This document shows, piece by piece, positions 52,901-60,502 of a stretch of 64,000 nt of DNA. A program made the position numbers and the translations under genes. The notes below the pieces were generated by a model. It was not told where the DNA came from. It did no database searches and saw only the letters and a list, made by a program, of their open reading frames with translations. The DNA lies in contig CM068835.1 of NCBI GenBank assembly GCA_028554795.2, positions 60,821,219 to 60,885,218 on the forward strand, read 5' to 3'. This DNA is from Sinohyriopsis cumingii (lineage: Eukaryota > Mollusca > Bivalvia > Unionida > Unionidae). Each line of letters begins with the position of its first letter. Within the stretch, counting starts at the first letter, position 1.

Positions 52901-55900
52901 CCTAAACTGAACATGACTTAATGTTTAAGTAGCTAATTCAACTGAAGCTATAATCTACAAACCCAGAAGGTATCCCTCAGGACCAACATTGGGAAGCGTT
53001 GGACTGGTGGGAGATTCAATGGCATTCTTTCCTTCTTCTTGCAGTTCAATGGCTGAAAAATAGTGATACAGTCAGTAATGAATCCAAATGAAAAATAATT
53101 ACCTCAAGAGTAAATAGAAACCAGATGAATTTTTTTTACATGTAAACTGGAATAAAATCACAATTAACTAAAAAGATCACTTCTAATCATATATTTTCTG
53201 TCACTGCTTTGTCAAGAATTGTGAACTTCTAGAGAGGACAGGTGAAAAGGCACATCTAAGAATAATGCCTATTAAAATTTCTCAGACAGCTAAAATTTTT
53301 GGATTTTGTTTCATTAGAAAAAAATACCAGGAATAATCAATGGCAAATGAAGTTCAAAATAAACACAGTGCAGGGTCCTCACAAGGACTTCAAAATGTGG
53401 AGTCCAGACTCCAAAACGATGAAAGTCCCAATTTTAAAATCAGGACTGCAATGAATTGTTATTTAACTATCAAATGTTATAATAGTTTCAATAGAAATAA
53501 TACTCCACATAAATCAACAATGCATTGGTCTATTGTTAACATTCTTACTAAGTCCAATTAATTAATAAATTGATTTGTATAATTGGGTTAGATTAACTCA
53601 GATTTGAATTTTAGGAAGGAGCCAACTTTCAAACCATGAGCTAACTGTGAAAAGTTTGCATCATATATCGAAGTTAAGAGGCTTTACCTGCCCTTCCCTA
53701 AACCATATTTGGGGTATAAAGTGACGCATTATATAATAATGACGGTAGAAATATTAAGCTTCTATTCTTCTGAATCATGTGATATCTTACTATACATGAT
53801 GAATTAACCTGTTACCCATATATATATATATATATATATATATAGATAGATAGATATATATATATATAACTGAAAAAGCCATTAGTATTTTAAATCGATG
53901 TACCACAAAATATTTTTCAAATTTGTTATATATATTTAATTTGTATTGTGTGCTTGACCTTTCTTTGATTTTTGTTCACAACATTTTTTTTTTCCGTGGA
54001 AATTCTATGGTCTATATTATCTCTTCTGTCAGGTTGCTTACTAAAATACATACCTGACTGAGCTTATCCAAGTCCATTTTGTTGTGACATAAAATAGGTG
54101 AGAGTCAGTATATAAAGAAGAGTAAGTAAATAATTATTCATTCCTATTTTATTATCAGTCTTTGTTGAATCACATTTAAGTTATGTTCAGTTATAATTTG
54201 AGAGGAATTATTTATTGATATGTTCATTGGTATTCTAGGGGAATAAATACTTCGTTGAATTTTACTAAACTTAATGGGTTTGCTTTTTCTGTTAGTTATT
54301 TACAACCACAGAGTCATAACAAATTGTTAATAAACACCTTGTTGGTTGCATTATAATATCTCATATAACAATTATAAATTGAACAAACTGGGTTTCAGTT
54401 ATTTTTGTTTTCACACCTCAGAATTGCTATCCAGAGACTTTTCTCAGTGTGTGAGCATCACATAGTCTGGAAAAAAAACTATCCAAGTGGTAACCAAATT
54501 TATTTCCATTAGAATTATTTATGTTTGATTATTTAGCTTACCAGAAAAAGTAAGCACTTGTGAATCTCCTGTTCCAGATTTTACTCTCATTTAACCTTTG
54601 TCAGTACTCATTTAATTTCAGTTTTCATCCATCATTTACCTGTTTTAATTAATATTTTCATCCATCTCTAAATAGTTTCTCAAACAAATAACATTGAGCT
54701 TTCATAATGTAAAACAGCTGACCCAATTTTGCAATTTAGGCTCTTGCTAGAACATAAAATACACGTAATCATCCTATGTTTTATTGAAAATACAGGTAGA
54801 AATATCTGTCAACAAATTTAACTTTCAGCTGAATATATGAACTACTTTTTTTTTATATAATAGTGCACAATTAAATAGTGTAACAATCCTTTGGGCTATT
54901 TTTGTATGAAATTAAGCCTGAAATTAGTTACTATTTTTTTAGAACATTAACTAGGTGATTTCTGGCAAATACTGGATATTAAATGCATCTGTGATAATTG
55001 TTTACACCTGTTTTTTGGTTTATCTGTCCACACAGAAAATTTCCATATTCTGATGGCAATTCATGCATAATGAAGAACCCTGTAGTATGAAGAGGCACAT
55101 ATTAAGTAGTATTGAGGGTCACAGGGAGCAACCTAAAATGAGAAAGGAGTCTCTTTATTTTTATCAGCCTGCTGGATAATGGTAAAGAAAATCTTATATT
55201 GGTAATGGTTCCTTTTCCAGGAAATATTGGTGGTTTCTGTTAGTGCCTGTTATTTACAGCAACAAAATTTATTATCCTCATGCTTTACAAATAAATGGTG
55301 GTGAACATTATCCTGCATGGATGTTTTTGAGTAATGTTATCCTGTATGGATGTGTGTGAATAATGTTATTCTGTGTGGATGTGTGAGAATAATGTTATCC
55401 TGTATGGATGTAAGTAGTGCTATCCTGCATGGATGTGTGAAAATGATGTTATCCTGTATGGATGTGTGAGAATAATGTTATCCTGTATGGATGTGTGAGA
55501 ATGATGTTATCCTGTATGGATGTGAGTAATGTTATCCTGCATGGATGTGTGAGAATAATGTTATCCTGTATGGATGTGAGTAATGTTATCCTGCATGGAT
55601 GTGTGAGAATAATGTTATCCTGTATAGATGTAAGTAGTGCTATCCTGCATGGATGTGTGAGAATGATGTTACCCTGTATGGATGTGTGAGAATAATGTTA
55701 TCCTGTATGGATGTGTGAGAATGATGTTATCCTGTATGGATGTGTTTAATGTTATTCAACTTCTCTTGTACCATTTGCAACTAAGATTTCAAACTTTGGA
55801 ATGTGACTAGGGCTGGTATGCAGATGCACACAACAGTTTTGGAGTTCGGTTCCATTCCCTTGTAGTGACGGGTGGGGACAACCTTGAATATACAGTCAAA

Positions 55901-58900
55901 AGTGTCATAATGGTCACCTTTATTCAGCAATCAATAATGGTCATTCTACCCCCACCCCCACCCCATTTTCTAGATAAATGTCTTGTATGTAAAGGTCACT
56001 TGCCTTTTATGGTCAGCAGCCAGGTGTCTCCCTGCCTTAAGCAGTCATTAGAGCATATCTACATTGACCTTTCAGTCTATGCAAACTTAATTTTGGCTTC
56101 AAGAGGAAGGCATTGTTTAGTTAAGGATATCAGATGAATCATTTCTTATCTCACTTTTACTCATAACTTCAGTCTAGTTCAAGTTTCCTCTGGCCCTTGC
56201 CACCCCATTTTTGATATTTGGACATTGATGTTGGGGTCTACACCCCAACATCAATGTCCAAATATCAAAAATGGGGTGGCAAGGTTCAGAGGAAACTCTG
56301 ACTAAACTCCAGTCATGCTGACAGTGTAAAAAGGTGTCAAATATCAAAAGCGAGGCAGTTTTTATCAGTATAGTTGAGGGTCAAAGGAATCTGGTTGCTG
56401 GATATATTGTTGGATATATACAGTATAGTCAAATCTGTCCTAACAGTCACCTGTATGCAGCCACAATGGCTACTCTAATTTCTCCCTGAAAATTTCCCAT
56501 ATAACTGTACTGTACGTAATGGTAACCTGCCATCTGCATGTATCCAAACCAAACATGGTTTCCCCCTGCTCTAAGTGATCACTGGTGGATCAGCAGAAAG
56601 GACTCCAAGTATGCAAATTTCTCTTGACTGATTTGCAAGGCATTGTTTAGATAAAGGCACATCATGTGAATCACTGTTGAAACATTTCACATCTCGATTC
56701 TAATTACTGTACTCCAGTCAGTGTCAGTCAAATTCAAAGGAGTCAACGTGTCAGCTTTGAATGCAAGGCAGTATTTTTGCTTACAAGAGAGGATCTAAGC
56801 ACTTTGTTTGCTGAAGAGTGAAAAAAGTAGTTGTGTAGTTTCAGCAGAAATGGGACTTATATCCATGGAATTATTAAGTATAAGTGAGCTATTATGGCCA
56901 ATTTTGTGAACAGTGAACAAAGTTAATTTGATATATAAGTGATCATGCACAATCACACCAAATGATGAGATTAATGAACAATGCTGGAAATATTTCCAGG
57001 ACGCTATGTCCCACATAATCAATGCATCAGGACCATTATTAAAGTAAAAAGCACTAAATTTTTGCTACAGAGTTAGGGATATCCAAATAATCTTTCAAAA
57101 CACTGAATGGATGGTTGGAGAAATTCCTGAAGAGATACAGCATCTTGTACAAAATCCAAGAATTAAAAGAGATGTTGATATAAAATTTGGAAAGCTGTAG
57201 TGTTATGTATATTTAATTTAATTATTTGCCTGTTAGTTTACAATTTTTTTTATTATTTCATCACATGTTATTATAATGTAACATTGTTTGCGGGACTTCA
57301 CCTTGTCCAAAATTGAGTTCGTTTCTGCTTGACCCAATTGATATTTTAAAAATCTTTTTTATTTCATTTATGTATACAACTAAAAATAGCTTCATTATAT
57401 TCTATGTGTATGAGCTTATTAACCAAATTATTATTCTGGTAAACAAGAAGTAAATATGTTGATCAGGGTCAGGGTTTTGGAGATTCCCACGTGAATTTTA
57501 TAGGTTATTGTGTAGTAAGAAAACAAAACTCATTTGACCATACTAGAAGGTTATTTTCCATTAGGTAGTGGTTGTTTTTAGAAAATGCTCTGAAAAATTC
57601 TTGGATAAAGACATTCACTGGAATTTATACTGAGTTCAAACCTGGAATAATATTTCTGCGGTTCAACAAGAGACTGTTGACACATCAGTACTCTGTAAGC
57701 TATAACAGACACTTCATCGCCTTCAATTTTCAATTTCTTTGGGACTTAAACCAAGTTTCATTCAGGACTTTTTATTGCTTGGGCTTGTGTCTTTAATTCT
57801 TGGATTACTTTTGGATTTAATTCACATTACCGTAAGTTCTTTTCTCTCATTTTTCACTTTGTGTTGTAGGGAAATAAGTTATTTGTTTAATTTTACAAAG
57901 ATTGTTATCTTCACTCTTTTCTGTCTTTTATTTTAAGAGCACAAACTCATAACACTACTTATAGCTGAATTAAACCTATGTCTCATGGAAAACAAATCTC
58001 AGAACAGAGATGCACTGCATGATTGATATCCCTTACAGTTTATGTGGTACAAACAACAGCCCTGGGAAGCCTCTTTTTTTTCCCTAATCATTAAAGGTCT
58101 TGCAAAAATCCTATTGTATTCTGATCACAGACCTGCCATGGTGAGTGAGATGAAAATAGGATACCAAAGGAAGAACAAAAATTAGGATTTGGAGACAAAA
58201 ATCAGGATCATTGTTTTCAAACATATACATGTATTTACAAAAACTTTAAAAAGGAACTGAAATCTTTGCTGTCTTAAGCTATTTACTTAATGTAAAAATG
58301 TATGCTACAGTCATACAATGAAAATTTATCATTTGTTCCATTTTCATCATTTATGTTGATATTTAGTGACTTAGTGTTACTTCAATTAACTCTAAATGCC
58401 AGCATAAAAAATGAATATGAAAATTTTTTAAATTTTCACATTATAACTGTCGTGTATTCCAATAGAATCTCTGCATCACTGTTGTTTCTGTAGAGCCATT
58501 GTGCATCAAAAGTTATTTGAAAAAAAATGTGACATTTTTAAAAATCTGGATTTAGGGGGAAAATCTGGAAATCAGACTAAGTAGCAGGCCTGTGATCTTT
58601 TGAGTTTTAGCAATTGCCCAGTCCATCAACTGAATGATGTGTGAACACCTGTTTTCATGCCTAATTATATAGCTGGCCTAACAAAAAGTCAGTCCTGTGT
58701 TTCACATTCACAGGTAGTTGGTCAATTAGTAACTTCTGCTTAACTTCTAACTTTATTAATTTTTTGTTGCTAAATAGCTAAATAAAATACATGCATTTTG
58801 ATAGAAGGCTACAACTACTAATAAAAATACAAGCAAAATAATAATAATGATATTGTTAATAATAATAATGATACTGTTAATAATAATAATGATACTATTA

Positions 58901-60433
58901 ATAATAATAATGATACTATTAATAATAATAATGATACTATTAATAATAATAATGATACTATTAATAATAATAATGCTAATACTATCAATAATAATAATGA
59001 TACTATTAATAATAATAATGATACTATTCATAATAATAATGCTAATACTATCAATAATAATAATGCTGATACTATCAATAATAATAATGCTAATACTATC
59101 AATAATAATAATGCTAATACTATCAATAATAATAATGCTAATACTATCAATAATAATAATGATACTATCAATAATAATAATGCTAATACTATTCAGTGCA
59201 TAATATTTGAGAATCTTTTATTTCCACTTCTTACTGCCAAGTTGCATGTTAACAAGACCACTCATTGTGTACACAAAATTGAATTACCTGATAGAAAATG
59301 GATAATTTTGCATTCAATAAAGGTCACTCAAAATAGAAGAAAAGCAAGTACTTGCTGAATTTCATGTTGACCAATTATCCTCGAGCCTTACTTTTCAAGG
59401 AAGTAAATTATCTCTTCTCCCAAATGATCAAATCTTGCTATAAGAGTACAGCTAAAACGGACCTTTATTTTAGTAAAAAATAATAATTTATGTGATTAGC
59501 CATTTTAGTTTGCTTGTTTATTTCTTGCTCTTTTCATTTTGACCATAATTCTTTCTCTATTTTTCCTCTGTTAAGTTGGTCAAATGTAAAAATATAAATA
59601 AAAACATACTTATCATGCAGTCTATTTATCTAAATATAGATGAACAATTTTTAAATGAACATACCAAGAACTCCAAGTAAAAATGTTACAAGCATAATGA
59701 TGACAGAAACAAATCATTAAAATAGATATAATTATATGATATTAAATATTTTTTAATTAAAATACTTATTATGCCAATAATAATGAAAGTCAATAATTCA
59801 GCCTTATTATAGTTTCATGGAAACAGTAAATTTAACATGTTAATGACGTAAAAGGTGTCAAAAAATAAATAAAGAAGTACTTATAAACAATATAAATATA
59901 TCTTGAAGCAAAAACTCAAGGTTTAAACTTCTAAGCTAAACTTGAAAAAGTCTGAAACTTCCTGTGGCTCAACTGAAATGAACCGATGCACCCACTGAAA
60001 TCATGCCATGAATAATATGAGAGAAAGTTTTATCAACATTTTGGATGCACGCTTTACTAAAGGAATTTATGTTAGAAACGAAATTGGGAGCATCAATTTG
60101 AGTGGAATATATTTCTGAAAAGGCTTTTTGTTGTTGTTGTAGGGTTTAATGCCATTTTTCAGCACAAGGTAGGCTATACATGGCGGCCAATATAATTGGT
60201 GGAGGAAGAACCCTGGAAAACCCCGGGAAGAATCACCGACCCACAAGAAGCTACTGGCAGGCTTTCCCACATACCAACATTAGCTGAGCCTGAGACTCGA
60301 ACTCACGCAGAGGTGAGATGGCAGTGATCCGTAACAGTGAGCACTTTAGACCACTCGGCCACTCGGGGGCCCCTCTGAAAAGGCATTTGCAAAGATAAGT
60401 ACTTAAGTGTGTAAAAGCTGATGACTGCAGGTT

Positions 60434-60502
<69 letters not shown>

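Noticed and set aside
57572..57936. Phe- and Leu-rich frames in intron 1 that look like membrane segments
   Set aside because: AT-rich sequence easily gives such residues; no splice sites or homology support them.
58756..59203. Ile-rich open frames on both strands
   Set aside because: Caused by the AAT array.
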